Positions 32,502-41,896 of a stretch of DNA of 64,000 bases are shown here, piece by piece (positions within the stretch are counted from its first letter, which is position 1; each line of letters begins with the position of its first letter). A model generated the notes under the pieces. The model had not been told where the DNA came from, did not search any database, and saw only the letters and a list, made by a program, of their open reading frames with translations. Source of the DNA: Bacillota bacterium (GTDB taxonomy: Bacteria; Bacillota; UBA4882; UBA8346); the NCBI GenBank assembly GCA_023435565.1, contig JAEYRN010000030.1:97384-161383 (forward strand), written 5' to 3'. Both the position numbers and the translations under genes were made by a program.

Positions 32502-34772
32502 TTAATGATAACCGATTTCGCTTTCCCATTTATAAACAAAGCCACTGCTTGATGGGAGTGTAAAGTTCTCAAAATAACCCGAAGTTTCGATTGTGGCGGG
32601 TTCCTGGAGATCATTTGCACCAAAGGGAGGAATGTCGTTAACTCGGTCAATATCGGCTAGTTTTACCCACTTTCCCGAAGAGCCGAAATCGATTCCTACC
32701 GAAACATCATAAGGTTCAAAATTGAATAACACTACTATTTGTTCCCATGGGTCACCATTTGGTTTAACCCGCCACCCAATGACCGAACGGCCTTTACCCT
32801 GCTCCAGCCACGGACCGAGGATAAATTGAAACTTTCCTTCCTCCGCTAAATTAGCACCGGAGATTTTTAAAGCAGGGTAGCGTCGGCGGAGATGTATTAA
32901 CCCTTTTACCCATTGGTAAAATTGATGTCTGGAGAGGTCATCCGGCCAGGTGAATTGTATTTGATTGCGCGGGCGATCAATGTTGAATTCTTGTCCCATG
33001 TATATCATCGGCTGCCCAAGGGCAGTCATGGTAGCCATCAAACCTAGACGTGCCTTGCGCTCTTTTGCCGGATCGGTCTGTAGGAAAGGCCCATTAGTAG
33101 CCACTTCAAAAGGCATGCTATTTTCATCATGACTCTCACAATAATTAATAACATTATTAGTATGAGCCGCATAGAAATTACGGCAAAAATAAAAAACATC
33201 ACCCAAAAGTTGGGGCGAGTCATCGACCCAATCCTGATAGACACCTTCCCTCAATAAGGCCTTAAGTTTATCATGAAAAGGATCGTTCCACTGGGCAAAA
33301 CCATTCCACCCGTCTAAATTTAAATCGGGCTCATTGGGTAAGTTTTCCACGATTAAGATACAGTCAGGCTTAAAACCCCGATCTCTAATTTCATATTGGA
33401 GGCGGTGTAAAAAACCATGATCCATCCAACTGGAATGGGTAGCGTCAAACCTAAAACCATCCACTTTGTATTCATGTAAAAGCAGTTTGCAAACATCAAT
33501 TAGGTAATTTTGAACCTCTTCCCGCTCCGTGGCTACCCGATTTCCCCAGGGAGTTCCGCCGCTAAAATAAAAACCGCCGGGTTGACTATCACTGATTGCG
33601 TTCCAAAGCGGATTAAAAGTGTTGGAGGTATGATTAAAGACCAAATCCAACAAAACAGCAATACCATGTTGGTGAGCAGTATCTACCAATTCCCGGAACT
33701 CTTCCGGAGTACCAAAGTCCCGTTCTATTGAAGCAAAACCGCACGGATCATATCCTAATGCAGTGGGACCTTGTAATGATGGTGCCTCAGAGGTAGGCAT
33801 CAGTCCTAGGGTATTAACTCCCAAGTCTTTAAAGAATCCATTTTTTATCCGGCGAATTACTCCGGCGAATTTTCCTTGCTCCTCTTTTGGAATATCGGGA
33901 TCTCCCTCGCTAAAGCCATATACATTCATTTCATATATAATCAGGTCTGAAAGTTTTGGTGTTTTCCAGCTTAGATCTTTCCAATGATATAGAGTAGGGT
34001 CAACCACTAACGATGGATTTTGAAAATAATCCCCTCCATAGCTCCTGGTCATCGGATCATGTAGATAACTTTCCGGACGCCGGTTCCCATCCAAAGGAAC
34101 TCCACCAATAACATAAAAAAGATACTCAACCTTTTCACGAACTTGATCCGCCGGAAGCTGAAAAAGCCAGAGATTTGGATAATTATAATAACCTTGGTAT
34201 AAACCGAGCGGTAGAAATTTTTCCGAGTCGGGCCGTGAATGACCAGGGCATTGCCAATCATTGAAGTTTCCCGTGAGATAAACCTGGGCCGCTCTAGGGT
34301 GGAATAATCCGAAGAGGATCGAACCATCTTTTAAAACATTCGCCCCCAACATTGATTTTCCCAAGGGTGATTCTTTGCCGGGTTTAGGCGGGATTCCTTC
34401 CCGAAGGTAACTGATATCCGTCTCCGGAAGATATAATCCATCCGGAACCAGGTGCTTAATTTGACTGTAAAATTGGTTGGCATGCCCCTTGACTGTTGCC
34501 GGCCTTACCGAATATACGTCCGGTCGGTCCGGTAAAGACCAAACCTCCCGGCCAAGGTAATTCCCATAAAATCTTTCCATACCGGAGTCGTCATCCAAAC
34601 CGCTAAACCGAAAATTAAACGAACTAGGGCCGGCTTCAATTTTAAACCATGGTCCGTCTTGATCAAACCCACCTGGGTTTACCGAGTGAACTTGTCTCCG
34701 GTAGCGGTGAGAGTGCCAATATTCCAATATAATTGATGGTTGTTCGGTCCTAAGATGAATGGTTACTTCCAT
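32502..34772 (-). CDS. GH13-family alpha-glucan enzyme (amylase/branching-type)
   Basis: A 756-aa enzyme. The first 100 residues form a beta-domain, about 150-215 a CBM48-like module (LFGLFHPRAAQVYLTGNFNDWQ), and the barrel begins near 270 (DLIIYEMNVYGFSE). Catalytic residues are the nucleophile Asp in DGFRFDATH (about 440), acid/base Glu in LIVENLP (about 475) and Asp in CESHDENS (about 548). The C-terminal beta-domain ends WESEIGYH. No signal peptide, so cytoplasmic glycogen or maltodextrin metabolism is suggested. The exact reaction (branching, debranching or alpha-amylase) is not fixed. ATG at 34772 follows GGAGAGG. Confidence 0.88.
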   Translation of the reverse strand: MEVTIHLRTEQPSIILEYWHSHRYRRQVHSVNPGGFDQDGPWFKIEAGPSSFNFRFSGLDDDSGMERFYGNYLGREVWSLPDRPDVYSVRPATVKGHANQFYSQIKHLVPDGLYLPETDISYLREGIPPKPGKESPLGKSMLGANVLKDGSILFGLFHPRAAQVYLTGNFNDWQCPGHSRPDSEKFLPLGLYQGYYNYPNLWLFQLPADQVREKVEYLFYVIGGVPLDGNRRPESYLHDPMTRSYGGDYFQNPSLVVDPTLYHWKDLSWKTPKLSDLIIYEMNVYGFSEGDPDIPKEEQGKFAGVIRRIKNGFFKDLGVNTLGLMPTSEAPSLQGPTALGYDPCGFASIERDFGTPEEFRELVDTAHQHGIAVLLDLVFNHTSNTFNPLWNAISDSQPGGFYFSGGTPWGNRVATEREEVQNYLIDVCKLLLHEYKVDGFRFDATHSSWMDHGFLHRLQYEIRDRGFKPDCILIVENLPNEPDLNLDGWNGFAQWNDPFHDKLKALLREGVYQDWVDDSPQLLGDVFYFCRNFYAAHTNNVINYCESHDENSMPFEVATNGPFLQTDPAKERKARLGLMATMTALGQPMIYMGQEFNIDRPRNQIQFTWPDDLSRHQFYQWVKGLIHLRRRYPALKISGANLAEEGKFQFILGPWLEQGKGRSVIGWRVKPNGDPWEQIVVLFNFEPYDVSVGIDFGSSGKWVKLADIDRVNDIPPFGANDLQEPATIETSGYFENFTLPSSSGFVYKWESEIGYH

Positions 34773-34859
34773 AAGATCCTCTCCCAATTTATGTTTTGAT
34801 CGATAGTTTAACCTGTTTTTAGGTTTATATAATAAAGTGATAAACTTCTAAAAATATTC

Positions 34860-34887
34860 AAAGCCACGGATTTAAGTCCATGGCTTT
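34860..34887 (-). terminator. Terminator-like hairpin after the SPFH gene
   Basis: On the minus strand AAAGCCATGGA-CTTAAA-TCCGTGGCTTT (11 bp with one G-T), followed by a moderately T-rich stretch (GAATATTTTT). It lies 33-60 nt beyond the stop at 34920. Confidence 0.6.
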
Positions 34888-34919
34888 AAATACAACATTA
34901 TCAGGCGTTATAAGTTATA

Positions 34920-36026
34920 TTATTTTCTTCCTTCACGCATCATTTCTGTAATACTGAGCAGCGATCCCATTAATCCAGTAACTTCCTGAGGCAGAAAAAT
35001 TTTTGTCGCCTGACCGTCCGCCAGTTCTCCGGCAATCTTTACCGCCGCCTCAAGCGATTTTAACGCGATTAAAGTTTGATTGGATTCTTGGGCATTTAAA
35101 GCCTGGGAAATCCGGGCCAAACCTTCCGCCTCTGAGTTTAGTTCCTTCAAAATTCGCTCAGCTTCCGCTTCAGCCAAATTAATCCGGGCTGTCTTTTCTC
35201 CTTCCGACTCCATTGACAACGCAAGTTTTTTTCCTTCCGCCGCTAATATTAGTCTCTCACGGAACGCTTCCGCTTCCAAAACCACCTTTTCCTTTTCCGC
35301 TTGGGCCTTTAAAATCTCCAATTCCTTCTGGGCCTCGGCTTCTAATATGGTCTTCTGCTTTGCCCCTTCAGCCATTAAAACCATGGCTTCTTTCTCAGCT
35401 TGGGCCCCCAATACTTTAACCCTGCGTTCCCGTTCGGCCATCATCTGCTTATCCATAGTATCTTTTAAATCTGTCGGGGGTATTATTTCCTGAACCTCAA
35501 CTCGAAGAATACTTACTCCCCAATCTTTGGTCGCTTCGTCCAATGCTATCTTGATGTTCTCATTCATTTGCCCCCGGGAACCAAGACTTATATCAAGATC
35601 CATCCGGCCAAACTCATTCCGAATATTAGTTAAGGCCAATTGTTCGATGGCTTTAGGCAAATCGGTAATACCATAAACCGTCTTCTCCGGCTCGGTAACC
35701 CGATAATAAATAATAGTATCCACATCTAGTGCTACATTATCTTTGGTGATAACATGTTGTTTGCAAAGGTCAAAAATCTGTTCCCTAAGGTCAATCCGGT
35801 ATTGACCAAAATCTTTCCGATATTCCTCGCGGTTTATGAAGCCAACTAATCGAAATGACTCCAAAAAAGGCCATCTAAGATGCAACCCGCTATATACTAC
35901 CCGGTTAAATTTACCGATACGCTCGATTACTGCCGCTTGAGCCTGGGAAACGAAGAAGAAACCTTTAAAGATTATTAAAAGCACTAATAATCCTACTGGA
36001 ATAAGCGCTATTAAAAACCAGATCAT
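34920..36026 (-). CDS. SPFH/Band 7 membrane scaffold protein (paraslipin-type)
   Basis: A 368-aa protein with an N-terminal hydrophobic anchor (about 1-28, entirely I/L/V/F). The Band 7 core follows (VIERIGKFNRVVYSGLHLRWPF, about 34-55, then about 90-185). A long Ala/Glu/Lys coiled coil covers about 190-300 (AEKEAMVLMAEGAKQKTI...). The tail ends ITEMMREGRK. The family forms ring or caged assemblies at the membrane, sometimes regulating FtsH-type proteases. No NfeD gene is visible next to it. Length is normal. Confidence 0.9.
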   Translation of the reverse strand: MIWFLIALIPVGLLVLLIIFKGFFFVSQAQAAVIERIGKFNRVVYSGLHLRWPFLESFRLVGFINREEYRKDFGQYRIDLREQIFDLCKQHVITKDNVALDVDTIIYYRVTEPEKTVYGITDLPKAIEQLALTNIRNEFGRMDLDISLGSRGQMNENIKIALDEATKDWGVSILRVEVQEIIPPTDLKDTMDKQMMAERERRVKVLGAQAEKEAMVLMAEGAKQKTILEAEAQKELEILKAQAEKEKVVLEAEAFRERLILAAEGKKLALSMESEGEKTARINLAEAEAERILKELNSEAEGLARISQALNAQESNQTLIALKSLEAAVKIAGELADGQATKIFLPQEVTGLMGSLLSITEMMREGRK

Positions 36027-36180
36027 AAAATCCCTCCTTTTCCATAGTCTGTCAAGCTATCATATGCTGATGTCCAGATGATATGACGGAAAAGCGAAAG
36101 GAGAAATATTGGTCTCCAACGATTTAGATATTTTATATTGGAGATACTTGAAAAGAAAAACTGCAATGGAGGGTGAAGTT

Positions 36181-36408
36181 ATGAAAGATGGTATTTCCGA
36201 CCTGGAGAAGGATTTATTAACCAATGAACCGGCTGAACTCAATTCAGGAGGAGATCAATCGCTTCTGGAATCATATATTAATCAGAAACGACCAAAGTTT
36301 GCCGGCGGTTATTTTGGAGCGGTTCGAAATCTAAACGAAGTTGAACTGCCTGATTCTCCAATTCCTACGGAGATTGCCATGGATGAACATTTTTTCCCGG
36401 AGGAATAA
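36181..36408 (+). CDS. Small hypothetical acidic protein
   Basis: A 75-aa product from ATG at 36181, which has GGAGGG 11 nt upstream. It is acidic and Pro/Asn/Glu-rich with no hydrophobic segment. Recognisable text is KRPKFAGGYFGAVRNLNEVELPD. The in-frame ATG at 36109 lacks a ribosome site. It is transcribed divergently from the SPFH gene and ends at a bidirectional terminator. No family recognised. Confidence 0.6.
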   Translation: MKDGISDLEKDLLTNEPAELNSGGDQSLLESYINQKRPKFAGGYFGAVRNLNEVELPDSPIPTEIAMDEHFFPEE

Positions 36409-36415
36409 AAAATTT

Positions 36416-36438
36416 AAAGGTGGCTTGCGCCACCTTTT
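36416..36438. terminator. Bidirectional terminator between convergent genes
   Basis: AAAGGTGGC-TTGC-GCCACCTTT is a 9-bp perfect stem, followed by T-rich sequence on the plus strand (TTTTCCTCTT) and by AAATTTTTT on the minus strand. It separates the small plus-strand gene from the Gfo/Idh/MocA gene. Confidence 0.85.
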
Positions 36439-36443
36439 CCTCT

Positions 36444-37544
36444 TCACATTCGCTTTTCTTCGTAAGTTACCTTCCGTCCTAAGTTATAAGCCGGAATAAA
36501 AGCTTCCTGCTCATCAACTTTAACGGGTGTCTCTTGTTCGATGGATTCTAATATTGCCAAAACAGTCTTAGCATCGCCAAGTTCCAGTTCCGGCGTGACC
36601 GAAATTTGTTCCTTTCCTAAAAAGGCGTTATAGAAATTGAGCAACTCATTATAGTAACCCCGCTGTGGCGTATAAGAAACCTGTTTTGATGAACCGTCAG
36701 TAAAAGCGATGTTAATAGTACCACTGTCCCGTTCTTCCTGATATATCTCGCCCTTTCGACCGATAATCCTTAGACCCACTAAAGGTCTTTGCATCTCTTT
36801 CCCGGCGCAATAGAAATTATAACTACCTGTAAAACCGCTCATAAAACGGAATACCACGTTCACAATGGCTAGTTGCCCGAGAGCAGCATCTTTCTTTTGC
36901 CCATAAGCCATAAGTTCATCAATCGGACCAAATATATGCCTAAGAGCTGCCATATCATGAACTGAGACATCGTAAAATTCCCCTCCCGGAAAATCCGGAT
37001 ATTGGCGCCATTCCTTGGCAGGAAAGGCGTCTTTTTTCATATCGTCCGGAAAATTTACCACCCGGTTCCAGAGAAAATAATCTACCTCGCCGATATGCCC
37101 TTCTTGGACCAAGTCCCGGATCAAATTAGGATCTTCATTATAACGATAGTTTTCAGCAATCATCATTTGTATCCCATATTTTTTGGGCAACTCAGCGCAT
37201 TTTTCAGCCTGCTCCAAAGTAGGCGCTAATGGTTTCTCTAGAATCATACCTTTCCCGGTCCCGAAGGCAATCTTAGCTACGGCTTCAGCAACCGTAAAGT
37301 TCAGCCCAATCGGCACCAAAATATCAATTACTTGTATATCGTCACGTTTTGCTAAGTCCCGGTAATCAGAATAAACATCCTTTGGCAATATGCCCAATTT
37401 CTCAGCCCAACCCAAGGCTTTATTCTGATCTTCATCACAAAGGGCTACGATTTGGTATTTATCCTTTAGTTCTTGAAATGCGGGATAATGCAACTTTTCA
37501 AAAGCCATTCCCGTACCAATGACCCCAACCTGTAATTTATCCAT
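36444..37544 (-). CDS. Gfo/Idh/MocA-family NAD(P)-dependent oxidoreductase
   Basis: A 366-aa protein from ATG at 37544 (GGGAGGATTATT precedes). The Rossmann motif VGVIGTGMAFEKLHYPAF is slightly unusual, having GTGMAF where GxGxxG is normal. EKPLAP at about 92 is the family nucleotide-binding/catalytic Lys-Pro motif. GGEFYDVSVHDMAALR carries the catalytic Asp/His pair. Such enzymes oxidise sugars, inositols or related polyols. No sugar operon is alongside, so the substrate cannot be guessed. Confidence 0.85.
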   Translation of the reverse strand: MDKLQVGVIGTGMAFEKLHYPAFQELKDKYQIVALCDEDQNKALGWAEKLGILPKDVYSDYRDLAKRDDIQVIDILVPIGLNFTVAEAVAKIAFGTGKGMILEKPLAPTLEQAEKCAELPKKYGIQMMIAENYRYNEDPNLIRDLVQEGHIGEVDYFLWNRVVNFPDDMKKDAFPAKEWRQYPDFPGGEFYDVSVHDMAALRHIFGPIDELMAYGQKKDAALGQLAIVNVVFRFMSGFTGSYNFYCAGKEMQRPLVGLRIIGRKGEIYQEERDSGTINIAFTDGSSKQVSYTPQRGYYNELLNFYNAFLGKEQISVTPELELGDAKTVLAILESIEQETPVKVDEQEAFIPAYNLGRKVTYEEKRM

Positions 37545-37672
37545 AATAATCCTCCCAAATAAAAATACATATCCTATTATTACGCATTTGTGTACGGATA
37601 TGCGGAAATAAGAGAGAAATGGGTTAATGGGACTTGGGAATGACAGGAAGAAAGGTTTATAAACACTCAACT

Positions 37673-38350
37673 CTAGTCATTGTGGATTTGGATAAAGGTC
37701 GGTTTTTTCTGGAGAGATTTCCGAATTGTTGACCCCTGTTCATTTGAAAGAAATCTACCGATTGAATCATGAATTTCATTAGGCAAATAAGAAAAAGTAA
37801 ATGCTATGCGATCTTTGTTTCCGATTTTTTCCATCCTCGTAACTTTACCTACTATTAAAAATGGGATTTTCCCTTTCGGGAGCTGAAATTTTAAAGAAAC
37901 ATCAATCCCAACATGTAAGGATTCGTCAGGTTCTATTGTAGCAAACAATCCGTTAGAAGAAAGATTTAACATTAAACCTTCCTTATACTCATTTTGAGTA
38001 TTATAATAACCGAAAGGAATATTAACATCGCATCTAAATGCCTTTCTTCCCAAAGTAAAATCATCAGGCTTACTCACTACCATGAGTGGAGGATCAGTAT
38101 TCTTGGTTTTAATAAACTTAACAAAGAAAACGTAATCTTCTTGTTCATCCTGATATTTAGAAATAATCGCCAAATTTTGATTAAGGGTAAGTTCATTTAA
38201 AATATATAACGGTTTCGGAGAATCCAAAACCAAATATATTCCTTCATAAAGGTTAATCTTAGATTGACCGGTTATTTTTTCGCCCTGATTGTTTAGAAAC
38301 TCCAACCTGATTGAAGCGCTTGGAAATAAAATTTGTTCAATTGAAGGCAT
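37673..38350 (-). CDS. PilZ-domain protein with YcgR-like N-terminal domain
   Basis: A 225-aa protein. The C-terminal PilZ domain shows RKAFRCDVNIP (RxxxR, about 102) and NLSSNGLFATIE (NxSxxG, about 129), the cyclic-di-GMP binding motifs. The N-terminal 95 residues form a beta-domain like that of YcgR/flagellar brake proteins. It probably couples cyclic-di-GMP levels to motility or envelope output. Transcribed alone. Confidence 0.85.
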   Translation of the reverse strand: MPSIEQILFPSASIRLEFLNNQGEKITGQSKINLYEGIYLVLDSPKPLYILNELTLNQNLAIISKYQDEQEDYVFFVKFIKTKNTDPPLMVVSKPDDFTLGRKAFRCDVNIPFGYYNTQNEYKEGLMLNLSSNGLFATIEPDESLHVGIDVSLKFQLPKGKIPFLIVGKVTRMEKIGNKDRIAFTFSYLPNEIHDSIGRFLSNEQGSTIRKSLQKKPTFIQIHND

Positions 38351-38417
38351 CTCATTTTACTCCTTTTTATTAATTTCGTCCTATTCTAACTGGTACTTTA
38401 TATTATTTTCTTGCCAA

Positions 38418-38445
38418 TAAAATAACGGACCATATTTTGGTCCGT
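38418..38445 (-). terminator. Rho-independent terminator of the CsgG-like gene
   Basis: On the minus strand ACGGACCA-AAATA-TGGTCCGT (8-bp stem) followed by TATTTTATT, about 35 nt past the stop at 38479. Confidence 0.75.
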
Positions 38446-38478
38446 CTGTTTTGATTAATTCCTTAAAAAAAGAACATA

Positions 38479-40062
38479 CTAATATTTCAAGACTAACCCA
38501 ACGTCAATGCCGGATAAATCTTGATCGTCATCAATTTTCATCATATATGAACGATATCCGGCATAAACCGCCGCATGTTCGGATAAATAATAACTGAGTT
38601 TTGTTTTAAGAATCGCCAGGTTACCACCGGTTTTATCAGTACCGTCTATCCGGTAATCAATTGAAGCCCCATAACCATAAGATAGTTCAAAATAGGTTTT
38701 TTCCATCATCTCATATTCAATATCCGTGCCAAAAACCCAGCTTGAGCAGTATAATGATTCCTCTCCGCCGGACTCCACTCCTAATTTGAATTTGGAAACG
38801 AACAGTTCAATCTGAACGTCTTGAACCGGATTAAGATTATATCCCAGCTTAAATTCGGATATATTTAATTTACGGTCGGGGTCTTCAATTTCACCATCAA
38901 ATGATCTTTCACTCATTAATTTAAACCGGCCGAAAATGGCTTGACCACCAATAAGATTAATAGCGCTATCTTTAGTTTCGTCTTCCTTAGAAAGTGATTC
39001 GTCGGTATACTCGCCTATTACCATACGTTCGGCGTAAAGCCTATATTCTCTTCCTTTACGCAGCCCCTCCTCTTCTTCTTCATCCAATGGAGGAAGCTCG
39101 GGTAAACTCAATTTTAGAGGAGTCTTCGATTCAACCAAATCTGATACGGATATCTCAAAGTCAGCAGTTATCCTAGTCGATGTTTTACAGGTAGCGGACT
39201 TTTCCTTTACCTCAGTGACTATTATTTCAGCTACTGGTTCGGTAGCTTCACCAATCAACTGACCCGTAATCGGGTCCTTCAAGTTTTCAAGCTTATGAAA
39301 TACTTTAAAAACCATTCCCGATTCCACTCCGTCTTTTTTGCCTACATTAATTATGATTCGATCGGCGCTAACATAAGCAACCAATCCGGTAATTGTGATT
39401 GGAACCATCCCATCATAAGCTTTAATTGCTAACTGCCGTGCGGTGGAATTAGCCGCTTGGCGAAAAGCTCTACCTAAATCGCTTTTTTTAAAGTCTTTAT
39501 CTCCAAATGAGATTCCACCCTCTTTAGTAATAATCCCCAAATTAACAGTCTTCTTTTTACCAGTTCCGGTAACGCTGGTCAATATTACAGCAGTGGTAGC
39601 GTCAACCAGTCGGGCATCAATTGAAACCCTTGAAGTAGCCCTGGTAATCCTCATTCCCATTGGATTATTATGGTTAGGATTAGCCAGTATATCATCATCT
39701 TCTTTGGTAGAAAAATCGGTAATTCTCCCGATTACCAAATACTGTACACCTAAAATCTTGCCGATTTTTGCAGCTGTTTGAGGATCTAACACTCCACCTT
39801 TTCCTATGTTCTGTTCCTTTAGGACCTTATCAACTTCTTCACGTTCAATAAGACGAAAACGTTCCGTTGCCAGTAAAGCTGTTACAAGCTCATCGGCTAC
39901 TCCTTTTCCAAGACTGAACTCGTTCCCCCAAGTCCTTTTAATAGAGCCATCTTCAAATGGCAAAACCGCAATCCGATACAGATTAAAGGCGCCTGCAGCT
40001 GTTAAGGTAAGTACTCCGAAAATAACAATCATTACTGAAATTAATATCATGATACGTTTCAT
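38479..40062 (-). CDS. CsgG-family protein with barrel-like C-terminus
   Basis: A 527-aa exported protein (signal sequence about 1-24). Residues 28-240 match the CsgG/curli-assembly fold (YRIAVLPFEDGS; ADELVTALLATERFRLIEREEVDKVLKEQ; KILGVQYLVIGRITDFS). A linker and a beta domain follow. The last 150 residues are alternating amphipathic strands (EFKLGYNLNP, YFELSYGYGASI, KLSYYLSEHAAVYAGYRSYM) ending VGLVLKY, resembling an outer-membrane beta-barrel. This matches a diderm envelope. Export through the outer membrane or anchoring there is inference; no lipobox Cys is seen. Confidence 0.75.
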   Translation of the reverse strand: MKRIMILISVMIVIFGVLTLTAAGAFNLYRIAVLPFEDGSIKRTWGNEFSLGKGVADELVTALLATERFRLIEREEVDKVLKEQNIGKGGVLDPQTAAKIGKILGVQYLVIGRITDFSTKEDDDILANPNHNNPMGMRITRATSRVSIDARLVDATTAVILTSVTGTGKKKTVNLGIITKEGGISFGDKDFKKSDLGRAFRQAANSTARQLAIKAYDGMVPITITGLVAYVSADRIIINVGKKDGVESGMVFKVFHKLENLKDPITGQLIGEATEPVAEIIVTEVKEKSATCKTSTRITADFEISVSDLVESKTPLKLSLPELPPLDEEEEEGLRKGREYRLYAERMVIGEYTDESLSKEDETKDSAINLIGGQAIFGRFKLMSERSFDGEIEDPDRKLNISEFKLGYNLNPVQDVQIELFVSKFKLGVESGGEESLYCSSWVFGTDIEYEMMEKTYFELSYGYGASIDYRIDGTDKTGGNLAILKTKLSYYLSEHAAVYAGYRSYMMKIDDDQDLSGIDVGLVLKY

Positions 40063-40193
40063 GAGGACCCTCCTGAGCTAAAAAACTCGAAAACAAATAT
40101 TACCCAAGTTTTAACTTATGTGACAATTTTACCACATTTACATTATAAAAACAGCTTTCCTTTAATAGGTTTAAAACTTGACAAATAACTAAT

Positions 40194-40225
40194 AAAGGCG
40201 TTTGGATGAAAGTCCAAACGCCTTT
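40194..40225 (-). terminator. Strong terminator of ilvE
   Basis: AAAGGCGTTTGGA and TCCAAACGCCTTT form a 13-bp perfect stem with a 6-nt loop. The minus-strand tail is ATTAGTT, only partly T-rich. It begins 17 nt past the ilvE stop at 40242. Confidence 0.85.
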
Positions 40226-40241
40226 ACAATAATTATTAATT

Positions 40242-41321
40242 TTATAATCTACCAATCTCTCTCACCCAACCGAACGGATCTTTCGCTCTGCCATATTGAA
40301 TGTCAACCAGCTTGGTGTAGAGTTCCTGAGTTATGGTTCCAACTTGATTTTGGTTGACCAGGTAATTCTCTCCTTTATAATTCAGTGAACCTACCGGTGA
40401 GATAACTGCAGCTGTACCCGAACCAAATGATTCGGTAAGCGAACCGTTCTTAATCCCTTCAATTACTTCATCTATGCTAATCATACGTTCTTCAACCTTA
40501 TAACCAAGGCTTTTCGCTAATTCAAGCACCGATTTACGTGTAATTCCCGGCAAAATAGAGCCACCCAAATTTGGAGTGACGAGCTTCTTTCCAAAGACGA
40601 AAAAGATATTCATCGCCCCTACTTCTTCGACATATTTCCTTTCACGGGCATCCAGCCAAAGTACTTGTGAAAAACCCTTTTCTCCGGCTTTTGCGCCGGC
40701 AAGTAAACTAGCGGCATAATTCCCGCCGGTTTTGGCATTACCAACACCGCCAACTGCCGCTCTTATATAATAGTCTTCGACATATAGGCTAATTGGTTTG
40801 AAACCTTCTTTAAAGTAGGCGCTCACTGGGGTTAATATTATAAAAAATAAGTATTCATCAGCCGGGTGTACACCTAAAGCATCGCCAACCCCGATTAAAG
40901 TAGGCCGAATATATAATGAAGTACCAGCAGCCTTCGGTATCCATCGTTTTTCTAAGTTAACCAATTCATTAACTGATTCCAAAAAATAATCCTCTGGGAA
41001 TGGCGCCATACACATTCTTTCCGCTGAATCATACATCCGTTTAGCGTTTTCTTCTGGTCGGAATAATAAAATCCGGCCATCCTCAGCGGCATAAGCTTTT
41101 AATCCTTCGAAAATTTCTTGGGAATAATGTAACACGACCGCTGCCGGTCCAATAGACATCGGTGCATATTTACTAATTTTCGGTTCAATCCATCCTTTAT
41201 CTTTCAAATACCGCATGGTAAACATATAATCGGTAAAGACCTTTCCAAAACCCAATTGTGAAGGATCTTTAAACAGTGGTTTTAATTGGTTTTCTGGCAT
41301 TTTTTCAACTTTAATGTTCAT
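40242..41321 (-). CDS. ilvE: Branched-chain amino acid aminotransferase
   Basis: A 359-aa fold-type IV PLP enzyme of the longer 'type 2' BCAT group. It shows FEGLKAYAAEDGRILLFRPEENAKRM in pieces from about 70, the PLP lysine in GGVGNAKTGGNYAAS (about 196), EEVGAMNIFF and GSGTAAVISPVG. It makes leucine, isoleucine and valine from their 2-keto acids with glutamate. Start ATG at 41321 has GAGAGGAGAAAG upstream. It is monocistronic with its own strong terminator. Confidence 0.93.
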   Translation of the reverse strand: MNIKVEKMPENQLKPLFKDPSQLGFGKVFTDYMFTMRYLKDKGWIEPKISKYAPMSIGPAAVVLHYSQEIFEGLKAYAAEDGRILLFRPEENAKRMYDSAERMCMAPFPEDYFLESVNELVNLEKRWIPKAAGTSLYIRPTLIGVGDALGVHPADEYLFFIILTPVSAYFKEGFKPISLYVEDYYIRAAVGGVGNAKTGGNYAASLLAGAKAGEKGFSQVLWLDARERKYVEEVGAMNIFFVFGKKLVTPNLGGSILPGITRKSVLELAKSLGYKVEERMISIDEVIEGIKNGSLTESFGSGTAAVISPVGSLNYKGENYLVNQNQVGTITQELYTKLVDIQYGRAKDPFGWVREIGRL

Positions 41322-41531
41322 AAGCTTTCTCCTCTCTGAAATGAATAATTATCTCAGATGGTCTAAAATAACCGGCCATCGATATTCACGTATGTAACCC
41401 AGATTAGTCTATCAATATTGTATCAAAATGAAAAATAAAAACTATAAAACAGCCTTATTTATTATAGCACAAATCTATTTAATTAAAAAAGATATCCTGT
41501 TTTCTTGAAATTAAAAATATTCAAAATAAAA

Positions 41532-41549
41532 AACGCCGTTATAGGCGTT
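41532..41549 (-). terminator. Terminator of the 57-aa small gene
   Basis: On the minus strand AACGCC-TATAAC-GGCGTT followed by TTTTTATTTTG. It overlaps the last bases of the small gene's stop codon. Confidence 0.8.
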
Positions 41550-41721
41550 AATCATGTTTACATTCGAGTAATCTGAGCAAACGGCTGACGGTTAGATCTA
41601 TTTTGGTTGCCAGCTTATAACTGTCTTCATCATCCAAACCGGTTCGGAAAGTATCGGTCATTAAGTCTTGTTTAATTTGGCCGATCTCCTGTTGAAAAAG
41701 GAGTAGTTCGTTTTCTAACAC
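41548..41721 (-). CDS. 57-aa protein, possible Spo0E-like phosphatase
   Basis: A GTG start at 41721 preceded by GAGGTGACTTAA opens 57 codons ending at the terminator. The helix-turn-helix-like text LLLFQQEIGQIKQDLM and SYKLATKIDLTVSRLLRLLE resembles the two-helix Spo0E family of aspartyl-phosphate phosphatases (dephosphorylating Spo0A). The key SQxLD motif is only partly kept (ATKID), so the call is tentative. Clear ribosome site, own terminator and good codon fit argue that it is real. Confidence 0.55.
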   Translation of the reverse strand: MLENELLLFQQEIGQIKQDLMTDTFRTGLDDEDSYKLATKIDLTVSRLLRLLECKHD

Positions 41722-41896
41722 TTAAGTCACCTCAACAGGATCTAGTTTTAAAACTTAGACAAAAGAATGATGTAATATTGATTATAGATCTTTACCTAAA
41801 AAAAATGCAATCCGATTAAATTATGATTTTTTCTAACTAAAACAATTTATCGGAATAAATGTCCCATTTTCTTTCTTATCCAAAGTATTAAAAAAA

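Noticed and set aside
41322..41547. T-box or amino-acid leader before ilvE
   Set aside because: No T-box motif (AGGGTGGNACCGCG) or run of branched-chain codons was found.
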